Assembly: GCA_902363835.1 (NCBI GenBank)
Contig: CABJBM010000009.1
Span: 124,001-188,000, forward strand
Direction: 5' to 3'
Length of the DNA stretch: 64,000 nt
From: Lachnospiraceae bacterium
GTDB taxonomy: Bacteria > Bacillota > Clostridia > Lachnospirales > Lachnospiraceae
In this document: positions 33,424-41,738 of the stretch, piece after piece
How positions within the stretch are numbered: the stretch's first letter is position 1
Layout: every line of letters starts with the position of its first letter
Notes under the pieces: model-generated
What the model was told of the DNA's origin: nothing
The model's input: the letters and a program-made list of their open reading frames with translations, nothing else
Database searches by the model: none
Made by a program: the position numbers and the translations under genes

Positions 33424-34349
33424 CGACGGTACTTTTAATCGCCTGCATCGGCATGATCGCAGGCTCTTTCATTTTGCTTGGGCTGACCCCTATGGCATTT
33501 ACAACCGCCATTTTCGGCAGGCTGACCGATCAGCCCAAAGCCCTCCGGGATGAAATCAATGAAACCACCCACAGGAAAAAGAAGTCCTATCTGCGCCGGG
33601 AAATTGCCGAGGTGCAGTCTATCCTCAAGGTCACCGGCCGGTCGGCGCGCTTTCCCATGCTCTGCGCATTGTCCCTGCTGTTCTTTGCCGTGGGTGCGTC
33701 GGTAGCTGTCATGCTCTCAAACTTTTTTTTGGTTCCTGTCATGGCGGCAGGCTGTATGCTCCTGCCGTTCTGGTGGGTGAAGCTCACGGCCAGCCACTTC
33801 AAAAAGGACATTGCGGCGGAGCTGGAAACGGCGCTTTCCATTATCACCACGGCCTATCTTCGAAACGAGGATATTCTGACGGCGGTGGAGGAAAACCTCC
33901 CGTACCTGAACCCGCCGGTGCTGTCGGTATTTCAGAGCTTTGTGTCCCGCGTCCGGCTGGTGGACCCCGATGTGACGGCGGCACTCCATGATGTGAAAAC
34001 GAGAATTGACAACGCAGTGTTCCATGAGTGGTGCGATGCTCTCATTGCCTGCCAGCATGACCGCAGCCTGAAAACCACTTTGACGCCCATCGTCAGTAAG
34101 CTCAGTGATATGCGGGTGGTCAACGGTGAGCTGGAAAACATGGTGTTTGAGCCGAGAAAGGAATTCATCGTTATGGTGATTCTCGTCATCGGGAATATCC
34201 CGCTCTTGTATTTCTTGAATCAGGACTGGTATCACACCCTGATGCACACCCCGCTGGGACAGGTGGTGCTGACCATCTGCGCCGCCGTGATTTTCATTTC
34301 CACGGCGTTTGTGATCAAGCTCACCCAGCCCATTGAATATCGAAGATAA
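33420..34349 (+). CDS. tadB: TadB-like type II secretion F-domain protein
   Basis: Inner-membrane platform protein of 309 residues with hydrophobic segments at about 5-25, 83-125, 248-265 and 280-300 and a cytoplasmic T2SSF-like part (FKKDIAAELETALSIITTAYLRNEDILTAVEENLPYL). It forms the base on which CpaF acts. The call rests on length, topology and its place between cpaF and tadC. Confidence 0.78.
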   Translation: MTTVLLIACIGMIAGSFILLGLTPMAFTTAIFGRLTDQPKALRDEINETTHRKKKSYLRREIAEVQSILKVTGRSARFPMLCALSLLFFAVGASVAVMLSNFFLVPVMAAGCMLLPFWWVKLTASHFKKDIAAELETALSIITTAYLRNEDILTAVEENLPYLNPPVLSVFQSFVSRVRLVDPDVTAALHDVKTRIDNAVFHEWCDALIACQHDRSLKTTLTPIVSKLSDMRVVNGELENMVFEPRKEFIVMVILVIGNIPLLYFLNQDWYHTLMHTPLGQVVLTICAAVIFISTAFVIKLTQPIEYRR

Positions 34350-34359
34350 GGAGGAGCCC

Positions 34360-35232
34360 ATGACAATCTATCTGTTTTTATTCGGAGTCCTCCTATCGAC
34401 AGGACTCTTTTTCCTTGCCGCCGATCTGCTGCATCTGCCCACTCTCGCCACCCAAAAGGCGATGCTGTCGGCAGGAAAGCAGGCCAAGTCAAAGCCCAAA
34501 ACCACCGATGCCCTGCTGCGAAACGCCGCCGTCGGGCTCTCCCGGTATCTCCGCATGGATGCATACAAGAAAACCCGGATGGCAAATGTGCTGTCGGCGG
34601 CAGGGCTTTCCGACTCGCCGGAGCTGTTCACGGCAACGGCTATTGTCAAGGCGGCGGCTATCGGGCTGTGTATCATTCCCTGCCTGATTGTTCTGCCGCT
34701 GCTGGCACCCATTGTACTGTTTACTGCCATACTGGTCTATTTCAAGGAAATCCGTAAGGCGGATGAGGCGCTTTCCGCCAAGCGGGGGAAAATCGAACAG
34801 GAGCTGCCGCGCTTTGTGGCTACCATCACCCAGGAGCTGAAGGCCAGCCGTGACGTGCTGTCCATGCTGGAGAATTTCAAGAAAAACGCAGGCGAGGACT
34901 TCGCCGCGGAGCTTGACATCCTCACGGCGGATATGCGCTCCTCCAGCTACGAGGCGGCGTTGACCCGCTTTGAGGCGAGGTTCAATTCGCCCATGCTCTC
35001 GGATATTACCAGAGGGCTGATCGGCGTACTGCGCGGGGACGACGGCGGGATGTATTTTCAGATGCTGGCCCACGACATGAAGCAGCTGGAGCTTCAGCGG
35101 CTGAAAGCGCAGGCCATGAAGATCCCGCCGAAAATCCGGGTGTTTTCCTTTGCCATGCTCATGTGCTTTCTCATGACCTATATGGCGGTTATTGTCTATG
35201 AAATCATCACATCCCTTTCCGGGATGTTCTAA
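34360..35232 (+). CDS. tadC: TadC-like type II secretion F-domain protein
   Basis: Second platform protein, 290 residues, paired with TadB. Membrane segments are near residues 3-20, 95-125 and at the C-terminus; the cytoplasmic segment ELPRFVATITQELKASRDVLSMLENFKKNAGEDFAAEL carries the T2SSF signature. The frame is open from 34333, but ATG at 34360 follows AGGAGG by six bases. Eleven bases after tadB. Confidence 0.82.
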   Translation: MTIYLFLFGVLLSTGLFFLAADLLHLPTLATQKAMLSAGKQAKSKPKTTDALLRNAAVGLSRYLRMDAYKKTRMANVLSAAGLSDSPELFTATAIVKAAAIGLCIIPCLIVLPLLAPIVLFTAILVYFKEIRKADEALSAKRGKIEQELPRFVATITQELKASRDVLSMLENFKKNAGEDFAAELDILTADMRSSSYEAALTRFEARFNSPMLSDITRGLIGVLRGDDGGMYFQMLAHDMKQLELQRLKAQAMKIPPKIRVFSFAMLMCFLMTYMAVIVYEIITSLSGMF

Positions 35233-35248
35233 GGGAGGTGCGAACTAA

Positions 35249-35905
35249 ATGACGGAACAGGAAATGATGACGCTTCTGCGCAAAAAGCTGGACAACGGAA
35301 TGGCGCGGTATCAAAAGGAGTGGCGGCAAAAACCGGCCTCCGAGCTGGTGGAGCTGGCAAGTGAAATTGCCGCTGCGCAGTTTGTGTATAAAGAGCTGGC
35401 CGAAGGCAGCTATTCCGCCGAATATATGGAGTATCTGCTCCGCTTCGAAAACCCGCTGGAGGTAGTAACGGATCAGTGGATATCCGAACAGAACGTTGAT
35501 TTCAGCGAGGAGCTCACCCATGCGCTCTGGACGCTGTGGGACAAGGGAGAATCGGAAGCAGAGTATACTCTTGACCCGGACTATACGCCTGTTTCCGCAG
35601 AGGAAGTGAAAATCACCCTGCGGGAATTTATTGAAGCGCATCCGAACGCATCGTTTGATCTGATGACGCCCGGCGGATATGTATACCTCACACCGGAAAC
35701 CGCACAGCTTCTGCTGGCGGGACAAAGCGTGAAAGGGAATCCCGGCAGCTCTGAGTTTGCCAGAGATGTTCCCGCAGAGGAACTGCTGGAGCAGGAAATC
35801 TGCACCGCTGATTTCAGCAAGGGTGCGTGGCGTATCTTAAGTGACCACAACCCGGAACCAAGGCTGGAGCAGGGACCCTTTGAGCAGGGGGTGACCATGT
35901 GCTGA
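35249..35905 (+). CDS. DUF3848-like protein, unknown
   Basis: A 218-residue soluble acidic protein. The N-terminal 90 residues (LRKKLDNGMARYQKEW...AAAQFVYKEL...YMEYLLRFENPLEVVTDQW) resemble the DUF3848 region of ICE proteins that may also carry antirestriction-like domains; the rest is unassigned. It lies between tadC and the pseudopilin genes and its end overlaps the next start. Not a pilus part by sequence. ATG has GGGAGGTG nine bases upstream. Confidence 0.5.
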   Translation: MTEQEMMTLLRKKLDNGMARYQKEWRQKPASELVELASEIAAAQFVYKELAEGSYSAEYMEYLLRFENPLEVVTDQWISEQNVDFSEELTHALWTLWDKGESEAEYTLDPDYTPVSAEEVKITLREFIEAHPNASFDLMTPGGYVYLTPETAQLLLAGQSVKGNPGSSEFARDVPAEELLEQEICTADFSKGAWRILSDHNPEPRLEQGPFEQGVTMC

Positions 35906-36297
35906 GAAAACTTCTGAGAAACAAGCGCGGCGAGGGCTATCTTGATGTGGCGGTGCTGGTACTGTGCGCCATGCTGGTCATTGCCCTTGCCGTGAAGGTG
36001 TTCCCCGTCTATATCCAAAAGCAGCAGCTGGACACCTTTGCCACAGAGCTCATCCGGGAGGCGGAAATTGCCGGACAGGTGGGCGGCGAAACCAGCCGCC
36101 GTGAGCAGCTTCTACGGGAAAAGACCGGGCTTTCTCCCAGCGTAGAGTGGTCTGAAACCGGCAGAATCCAGCTGAACGAGGAAGTCACGGTAACGGTCAC
36201 CTACCAGACCAACATCGGACTGTTTGGCGGCTTCGGCTCGTTCCCCATTACGCTGCGGGCGGACGCGGCGGGAAAGAGCGAGGTCTACTGGAAATGA
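35899..36297 (+). CDS. TadE-like pseudopilin (DUF4320 type)
   Basis: A 132-residue membrane-anchored protein. LLRNKRGEGYLDVAVLVLCAMLVIALAVKVF at the N-terminus is a class-III-like leader with R-G-E-G then a hydrophobic helix; the outside part (FATELIREAEIAGQVGGET...VTVTVTYQTNIGLFG) matches minor pseudopilins TadE/TadF. Start is GTG at 35899, overlapping the previous stop. Processing by the A24 peptidase is expected at the Gly-Glu region. Shares the GEGY[IL]D phrase with both small pilins. Confidence 0.72.
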   Translation: MLRKLLRNKRGEGYLDVAVLVLCAMLVIALAVKVFPVYIQKQQLDTFATELIREAEIAGQVGGETSRREQLLREKTGLSPSVEWSETGRIQLNEEVTVTVTYQTNIGLFGGFGSFPITLRADAAGKSEVYWK

Positions 36298-36842
36298 CGG
36301 ATAAAATCAAGCAAATCCTACGGGGAAAAGGCGGCGCGGGCTTTCCGTTGATCATCGCAATCACCCTGTCGCTGGTCATCATCTTCACCGGCATTTCTGA
36401 ATATTTCCGGCTGATGATCATAGCGCAGGGTGTTCGGGATGCAGTGCAGGCAGCTGTCATTTCCATGGTGGTGGAGAATTACGATGACGTGTACCACGGT
36501 GTGCGGGAGGGCTATTCGGGCGCGTATCAGCCCTATGCCGGAGATTTCGAGGAAAGCCTCGATTACGGCGATATTTATGACCGGCTGGACGACATCCTTG
36601 GACTTTCCTATAGCAGCGGCTATCATGAAAAGCGCACCCCGAACGGCAAGCTGGAGTTTAAAGTCTGGAATCTGGATGTGGACATCCGAAACGCGCCATT
36701 TGCATCGGGTGAACAAGCCTCCGCCCGCTTTGAGGCGGACAGCACCATCCTGCTGGAGGTTCCCGTATCCTTTGGCGGACAGCTGCTGCCGCCCATGACC
36801 ATCAAGGTCAAGACCAGCGCTGGATACACACCAAGGTTTTGA
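36294..36842 (+). CDS. TadE/TadF-like minor pseudopilin
   Basis: A 182-residue protein with N-terminal LRGKGGAGFPLIIAITLSLVIIFTGISEYFRL: a Gly-rich leader followed by one membrane helix. The external part (QGVRDAVQAAVISMVVENYDD..., SILLEVPVSFGGQLLPPMTIKVKTSAGYTPRF) has the TadE-type terminal strands. Overlaps the previous gene by four bases. A consensus promoter overlaps its stop codon. Confidence 0.68.
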   Translation: MTDKIKQILRGKGGAGFPLIIAITLSLVIIFTGISEYFRLMIIAQGVRDAVQAAVISMVVENYDDVYHGVREGYSGAYQPYAGDFEESLDYGDIYDRLDDILGLSYSSGYHEKRTPNGKLEFKVWNLDVDIRNAPFASGEQASARFEADSTILLEVPVSFGGQLLPPMTIKVKTSAGYTPRF

Positions 36843-36867
36843 CTGTTATAAAAAAGTTTTCTATAAT
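36839..36867 (+). promoter_or_regulatory. Internal promoter at the end of the pseudopilin gene
   Basis: -35 TTGACT overlaps the TGA stop, 17-base spacer, -10 TATAAT. It would drive the downstream genes from 36952. An inverted repeat AAGTTTTC / GAAAACTT overlaps the spacer and start point. Local AT content is high against the GC-rich surroundings. Confidence 0.65.
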
Positions 36868-36951
36868 ATAGATAGACTTTTTGAAAACTTCGTGGTAGGG
36901 TGTGACTTAACAAGAGACTTATCAAAATATGGTAAATAGGAGGATGCTCTT

Positions 36952-37509
36952 ATGAAAAATATGAACCCCAAAATGAAAAAGTGGCTGGCCGTCGCCGGTG
37001 GACTCGCCCTCTGCGCTGTGCTGGTGGTGCTGATCGGGCAGCGGTTCCAGACACCCAAGCCGGTGGATGCGCCCCTCCCGTCCCAAAGCTCTGAGGTAAG
37101 CGATGTGACGGTAGACCCGTCCGAGCCGGACAGCACAGAGAAAGAAAAAGAGGTAGTGGTCACCCCGCCCGATACCACGCAGCCGGTGAGCACCGACAAC
37201 GGTGCGGTTTCCAGCGGCACCGAGCAGACCATTCAGGGCGATGTGAGCAAGCCCGAATATACCGAGGAACAGCTTCAAGACCCTACGCAGAAGCCCAACG
37301 GCGAAAAGGTCACCGAGCCTCCCGCGGCTGTCGAACATGACAAGGTGGAACAACCCAAGGAAACACCGAAGCAGGAATCATCCTCTAAACCCAGCAGTGG
37401 CGGAAACAGCATTCCCGGCTTTGATAATGTGCCGGATGGCGGTGCTAATCATGGAGAAGTTGTTGACGGAGACGGTGATATCAACAAGCAGGTTGGTATC
37501 ATGGACTAA
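36952..37509 (+). CDS. Membrane-anchored, Pro/Ser/Glu-rich stalk protein (DUF6550-like)
   Basis: A 185-residue protein with one N-terminal membrane helix (WLAVAGGLALCAVLVVLIGQRF, about 12-33) and a long low-complexity outside part rich in P, S, T, E and Q, ending in SIPGFDNVPDGGANHG. Such stalks are found next to Tad genes of ICEs. Function unknown. ATG has AGGAGG ten bases upstream. First gene after the internal promoter. Confidence 0.6.
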   Translation: MKNMNPKMKKWLAVAGGLALCAVLVVLIGQRFQTPKPVDAPLPSQSSEVSDVTVDPSEPDSTEKEKEVVVTPPDTTQPVSTDNGAVSSGTEQTIQGDVSKPEYTEEQLQDPTQKPNGEKVTEPPAAVEHDKVEQPKETPKQESSSKPSSGGNSIPGFDNVPDGGANHGEVVDGDGDINKQVGIMD

Positions 37510-37578
37510 ATAGGAATATACCCCATGGCACGGTTGAAAGATACCGTGCCTTTTTATTTGCAGAAACAGGAGGTTAGG

Positions 37579-39264
37579 ATGAAAAACTTACTTTTAAGAG
37601 TCTTGCCGCTGTTCCTCATTTTTTGTCTGCTCTGCCCGATGACTGCTTTTGCCGACACAGGCGGTAGCGGAAACATTGACGGCGGTGGTGGCGGTATGGG
37701 TCAGGGAACCAGCACCAATTCATGGAGTCCCGGCAATGAAGGTGTGCGTGTGACGGTGGTGCGTGCAAGCGACCATGCGGTGGTCACCACACCTTTTGAT
37801 TTTACCAATAAGGCTCCCTCGGCAGGAATATACCACTTTGGAAAGGTTAGCAAACTGCAATACAATAACGGTGTTTCTCTAAACCCGGTAAAAGGTGGAT
37901 ATATCTATAAAAATCCCGGACAGACTATGCCCCGTATCATCAGCACCAACGGCAGCAACAACATTGAGGCCATAAAGAAATACTTCTGTTCCGAATATGT
38001 GGTTAAGCGTATCGCAGAAATTACAGGCATGAATTATGACGTTCTCATCGGCGGTAAGTATAAAATTCTTTTGGAGCCGCTGGCGTACTACAAATTTGAA
38101 GGAAATATGTTTGCTACGACCGCTACCGAAGCAGCGCTCTATGATGAGCAGACCAGCGGCCTGTTAAGGCGGCGCATGGTATCTCTCACCCACAAGAATC
38201 TGCCTCTCGCCATGTTTTTGGAGGTAAGCGACCTCGGCTATCCCGCATGGGGCGGCAGTAAGACCAGCGCCGCCACCAATGCGGATATCAAGTCCAGCCT
38301 TGGGCTTGGCATTGTCCGCTTTGAGAAAACACCGGAGGAACCGCAGATTGAAGCCTACGATTACGAGTACCGGGTCAACACCAACGTCATCACGGCGGTG
38401 CGGGTCAGCGGCGGCCAGTCCGACCCCGACAGCCCCACCCGCGTCAGCTTCAATATCGGCGGACAGACCTACAGTGTGGGCAATGTTTACTACCCCGACG
38501 GCGACAGCCAGCTTGCGTGGGTGAAATGGAAAACCCCGGATACTGAGCAGAACATGACCATTGCAGTGACGGTATCGGGCCCCGGCAGCACGGCAAAAAC
38601 GACCCTCAACGTGAAAATTGTTGACCTTGATAAGAACACGCCGCCCAATCCCGTAGCGGATGACCGCAACGACAGCTTCTCCCGTGCTTCTGTCCCAAGC
38701 AGGGCGGTGAAAAGCACGGCAAGCTGGAGTGTCTGGCGTCCGTGGTGGCAGGAATATTGGGTGTGGCATGGAGACGACGAGGACGGATATTGGTGTGATC
38801 ACGGCTGGTACGAATTTGACTTGGATCGCTACAGCGCCAGCCTGACCGCTGACATGAGCATCCAATGCGACAGCAAGAACCCCACTGCCAGCGGAACGGT
38901 AATGAAGTCAGGATACGGCATCAACCAGACTGTTACCGGGAGCATCAGCTCCAACCAAAGCTCGGCGGTAACCCAGCCGCAGAATGCGGTCAGCTATTTC
39001 CCCGAATTCGGCTACGAAACCTATTGGCGGCTCTTGGAGCGGATGGGTACAGGGCGGTTTGAGTTTCAGAAAAATCCGTATTCCACCTACAAAAATCGCA
39101 CCCATTTCAGCCCGATCTGGATGCCGGACGGCGCCTATACCGTCAATACATGGCTCATAGATGCGTGGACGCCGGATGGAATGCTGTCCGCCAATCTGAC
39201 CGACAGCCTGACCATAAAGGGCAATCTGTGGCAGGATTGGCATGCCGGTCCCCTCAAGCCGTAA
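37579..39264 (+). CDS. Secreted protein of the pilus/conjugation locus, unknown
   Basis: A 561-residue exported protein: signal peptide MKNLLLRVLPLFLIFCLLCPMTAFA, then a Gly-rich stretch (GGSGNIDGGGGGMGQG), and a beta-rich body. A middle part has PKD-like strands (VRVSGGQSDPDSPTRVSFNIGGQTY) and a Trp-rich segment (SVWRPWWQEYWVWHGDDEDGYW). No membrane anchor or sorting motif seen at the C-terminus. It may be a surface subunit of the apparatus. The frame extends upstream to 37525, but ATG at 37579 follows AGGAGGTT by five bases. Confidence 0.6.
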   Translation: MKNLLLRVLPLFLIFCLLCPMTAFADTGGSGNIDGGGGGMGQGTSTNSWSPGNEGVRVTVVRASDHAVVTTPFDFTNKAPSAGIYHFGKVSKLQYNNGVSLNPVKGGYIYKNPGQTMPRIISTNGSNNIEAIKKYFCSEYVVKRIAEITGMNYDVLIGGKYKILLEPLAYYKFEGNMFATTATEAALYDEQTSGLLRRRMVSLTHKNLPLAMFLEVSDLGYPAWGGSKTSAATNADIKSSLGLGIVRFEKTPEEPQIEAYDYEYRVNTNVITAVRVSGGQSDPDSPTRVSFNIGGQTYSVGNVYYPDGDSQLAWVKWKTPDTEQNMTIAVTVSGPGSTAKTTLNVKIVDLDKNTPPNPVADDRNDSFSRASVPSRAVKSTASWSVWRPWWQEYWVWHGDDEDGYWCDHGWYEFDLDRYSASLTADMSIQCDSKNPTASGTVMKSGYGINQTVTGSISSNQSSAVTQPQNAVSYFPEFGYETYWRLLERMGTGRFEFQKNPYSTYKNRTHFSPIWMPDGAYTVNTWLIDAWTPDGMLSANLTDSLTIKGNLWQDWHAGPLKP

Positions 39265-39277
39265 GGGAGGGACGAAG

Positions 39278-39748
39278 ATGGCATATGAACGGATTGAGGC
39301 TCCAAAGGGCAGCCTGTACCACTACACGAAAAAAGAGCGGCTGGATGCAATCCTGCAGGATGGCCGCATCCGGCGGTTCGGAGATCGGGAATGCTGGTTC
39401 TGCACCTCTCTTGCGGATACCCTGCGGCTTATGGAAATGACCGTCATGAAGGAGGGGCATCCTTACGTGGACACCCAGGGGCAGCTGCGAAAATACCCTG
39501 CTTTTGTACCGGAGGACTATGTCATCCTTCAGCTGGAACCGCGCTATCAGAACGGCGATTGGGTGCGCTGGAATCAGGAGCTGCCGCCCGGATGTTCCGC
39601 TGAGCTCCTTGCACAAGCGGAGGAATTCAGTGCGCTGAAAAAAGGGTTCCGGGGCGACCTGAAGTTTTACCGGAACCCCCAGGTGCTTGCGGTTGCCCCT
39701 CTTATGGAGGAACAGGCTCCCGGCATGGACATGACCATGCAGCTATAA
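39278..39748 (+). CDS. Possible ADP-ribosyltransferase-fold protein
   Basis: A 156-residue soluble protein. GSLYHYTKKERLDAILQDGRIRRFGDREC (10-38) has the H-Y-T ... I-L-x-x-G pattern seen at the start of DarT/Tpt1/ARC-type ADP-ribosyltransferases, and VILQLEPRY, EFSALKKGFRGDLKFYRN could supply later strands. A catalytic glutamate cannot be fixed. It might modify nucleic acid or protein. ATG at 39278 has GGGAGGG eight bases upstream; the previous gene ends 13 bases earlier. Fold assignment is by pattern only. Confidence 0.4.
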   Translation: MAYERIEAPKGSLYHYTKKERLDAILQDGRIRRFGDRECWFCTSLADTLRLMEMTVMKEGHPYVDTQGQLRKYPAFVPEDYVILQLEPRYQNGDWVRWNQELPPGCSAELLAQAEEFSALKKGFRGDLKFYRNPQVLAVAPLMEEQAPGMDMTMQL

Positions 39749-39759
39749 AAGCAGAAAAA

Positions 39760-39797
39760 GAACAAGGCCGCAGGGGGTGAACTCTGCGGCCTTGTTC
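39760..39797 (+). terminator. Hairpin before the VirB2-like gene
   Basis: Perfect 14-base stem GAACAAGGCCGCAG / CTGCGGCCTTGTTC, ten-base loop. T run is poor, so it may be a terminator or a translation-control/processing stem. Confidence 0.55.
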
Positions 39798-39820
39798 CTC
39801 ATTTCGGAAAGGTGGTCTTT

Positions 39821-40159
39821 ATGAAAAAATACAAAAAAATAGTGCTGGCGCTCTCGCTTGTCCTGATGATAAGCCTGCTGTTTTGCACAACCGCGTTTGC
39901 GGCAAACGGCGATGTGGCCGGGGCAATTGAGGGAACGTGGAACGACGCCTCTGGGCAGATTAAAACCGTGGTCAACAAGGTGGTATTCCCGGCAATCGAC
40001 CTGATTCTGGCGGTGTTTTTCTTCGCAAAATTGGGGACGGCGTACTTCGACTATCGAAAGCACGGACAATTTGAGTGGGCCGCGCCAGCGATTTTGTTTG
40101 CCTGTTTGGTGTTCACTCTGACGGCACCGACCTATATCTGGACTATACTCGGATTATGA
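39821..40159 (+). CDS. VirB2/TrbC-like conjugation pilin (DUF3852 type)
   Basis: A 112-residue membrane protein: signal peptide MKKYKKIVLALSLVLMISLLFCTTAFA, a short loop, and two membrane helices (VVFPAIDLILAVFFFAKLGTAYF and AAPAILFACLVFTLTAPTYIW). This is the size and topology of VirB2/TrbC pilins of type IV secretion. The start at ATG 39821 is chosen by the AAAGGTGG site. It is flanked by two strong hairpins and lies just before the cargo island. Confidence 0.65.
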   Translation: MKKYKKIVLALSLVLMISLLFCTTAFAANGDVAGAIEGTWNDASGQIKTVVNKVVFPAIDLILAVFFFAKLGTAYFDYRKHGQFEWAAPAILFACLVFTLTAPTYIWTILGL

Positions 40160-40166
40160 CGGTGGA

Positions 40167-40218
40167 AATGAACAAGGTGCGACCAAGCCATATATGGCAG
40201 GGTCACACCTTGTTCATT
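40167..40218 (+). terminator. Long hairpin after the VirB2-like gene
   Basis: AATGAACAAGGTG pairs perfectly with CACCTTGTTCATT; the loop contains GACC/GGTC and the palindrome GCCATATATGGC. It shares the word GAACAAGG with the hairpin at 39760, so the gene is bracketed by related stems. No T run. Confidence 0.5.
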
Positions 40219-40284
40219 AGTAATCGAATTTAGCTTTAGTAGGAAGCAAAGGCCTCATATCAAGTGAATGCTCATTTTGCTTGG

Positions 40285-40731
40285 TTATAGCTTTTCAATA
40301 TCGTTTAAGCATTTTTGAATATCTTTTACTACCAGCGATTGCATACTTTCCTTGTATCTTGTCGGATTAGCACGATGCAGTGCATTCAATATATCCTGCC
40401 TTAAATCTGGCTTGTATTTTGCTATAACAGGTAGCACCTTAATGCATTGCCGTGCAGTAATCGGCTTATCGTCTGTAATATGCTTTAGATATTTATCGAT
40501 AATTTCATCTATTTTATAGTCGCTATCCCATTGTGCATTAACAGCAATCAAAACAATGCCTCTTGTTCTGACATAAGAATTTTCATCATCGAGCATATCT
40601 GCAAATATGTCAAAAAAAGGGTACACGGCATCGGACTGACTGCTTTCACTTTTCAGTTGCTTTAAACATTCATAAGCCTTTTTATCATCATTATTCGATA
40701 ACCCATAAACCAAGTCTTGAATGTTATGCAC
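40285..40731 (-). CDS. HEAT-repeat-like cargo protein
   Basis: A 148-residue helical protein (NNDDKKAYECLKQLKSE..., FADMLDDENSYVRTRGIVLIAVNAQWD, KYLKHITDDKPITARQCIKVLPVIAKYKPDLRQDILNALHRAN). Paired helices with conserved R/A/D positions are like HEAT repeats used as protein-binding scaffolds. Low G+C and minus strand, unlike the neighbours, so a recent cargo insertion. Its upstream region is repeat module A. Function unknown. Confidence 0.65.
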   Translation of the reverse strand: MHNIQDLVYGLSNNDDKKAYECLKQLKSESSQSDAVYPFFDIFADMLDDENSYVRTRGIVLIAVNAQWDSDYKIDEIIDKYLKHITDDKPITARQCIKVLPVIAKYKPDLRQDILNALHRANPTRYKESMQSLVVKDIQKCLNDIEKL

Positions 40732-40750
40732 AATATCACCTCAAAGCTAA

Positions 40751-40956
40751 TATAAATTTGCTTACTGAGCGTTAATTTCTCGTGCTACCGTTTCACAAAA
40801 GTTTTGCACGATAGATATATAAAGTAAGTTTACCATAGTAAAGCGGATCTTTCAATCAAACAAATATGAACAATAGTAAGGACACAGTTACTATGAAAGA
40901 AAAAATACGTTCACTGTCTTTATGCAAGAATACTCTGGACTATTCTTGGCATGTAG
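40751..40956. repeat. Intergenic repeat module A
   Basis: About 206 bases, roughly 85% identical by eye to module B (41438-41640). Both have the near-palindrome TTTACCATAGTAAA, the segment TTTCAATCAAACAAATATGAAC, an imperfect stem around GGACACAG/CTGTCTTT and the end TCTGGACTATTCTTGGCATG. It stands directly before a minus-strand gene. On the plus strand both also encode a short open frame with the phrase LCK(N/D)TLDYSWHV. Confidence 0.85.
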
Positions 40957-41066
40957 ACAAAGCAAGAGCCGTCGCGTCAAGTTAGATGCAACGGCTCAAT
41001 TTCGTGATAAGTCAGATTTTATTGTGTAGGTGAAGTTAAACACTAACAGAGGGTGTGCTCATACCC

Positions 41067-41414
41067 TTACACAATGTTTTCACCCAAAATAATTTTTGGC
41101 ATAGTGGTTAAGCATCTGTTCCACCGCTTGTAAAAATGCTCTAACCCTAACTTTGACACCCTTGCGTGAGTTTCTTCATCTCTAACAGTCCAATGTAAAA
41201 CATAAGTGACTTTGCCTACATTGCGTGTGAGGCGAACAGGCAATGCCCCTTCTTTAACGGCATTAAAATCTGTTTGGCGGTGGGTGCGTTTGATATATCT
41301 AACTTCAATAACACCATCCTGCTCCATATAAAAGGCGGCAACCTCTTTCATAAGTTGCTCAATTTCCTCTTGCTTTTCAATCTTTGCCTCATAGATACAA
41401 ATTTCATTAAACAT
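41067..41414 (-). CDS. Antibiotic biosynthesis monooxygenase-like (ABM) protein
   Basis: A 115-residue protein with the dimeric alpha-beta barrel pattern of ABM/EthD-type proteins: NEICIYEAKIEKQEEIEQLMKEVAAFYMEQDGVIEVRYIKRT, then VTYVLHWTVRDEETHARVSKLGLEHFYKRW. These small proteins oxidise quinone-like compounds or bind haem. Substrate unknown. Low G+C, minus strand, preceded by repeat module B. ATG with GAGGTGG eight bases upstream. Confidence 0.65.
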   Translation of the reverse strand: MFNEICIYEAKIEKQEEIEQLMKEVAAFYMEQDGVIEVRYIKRTHRQTDFNAVKEGALPVRLTRNVGKVTYVLHWTVRDEETHARVSKLGLEHFYKRWNRCLTTMPKIILGENIV

Positions 41415-41437
41415 TTATTGCACCACCTCGCACATTA

Positions 41438-41640
41438 TATAAACTTGCTCACCGAGCGTTAATTTCCCATGCTACCGTTTCACAAAAGTTTTACACGGTA
41501 GATATATAAAGTGAGTTTACCATAGTAAATCGGAACTTTCAATCAAACAAATATGAACAATGGAAAGGACACAGATACTATGAAAAAAGTCCGTTCACCA
41601 CCCTTATGCAAGGATACTCTGGACTATTCTTGGCATGTAG
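41438..41640. repeat. Intergenic repeat module B
   Basis: Second copy of the module at 40751-40956 in the same orientation, placed before the ABM-like gene. Differences are scattered single bases. The palindrome TTTACCATAGTAAA and the TTTCAATCAAACAAATATGAAC segment are unchanged. The rest of 41641-41738 holds nothing I can support. Confidence 0.85.
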
Positions 41641-41738
41641 TAATAATGAGTAGGTCCAGTTCTGCAAGGAGCTGGGTCTGCTCATTTAGGTTTTCATTAT
41701 GCTCATAATAAGAAATTCTGGTTATTCCTAACTGTTCA

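Noticed and set aside
40751..41640. Modules A and B considered as ends of an insertion sequence.
   Set aside because: They are direct, not inverted, and no transposase gene lies between or beside them.
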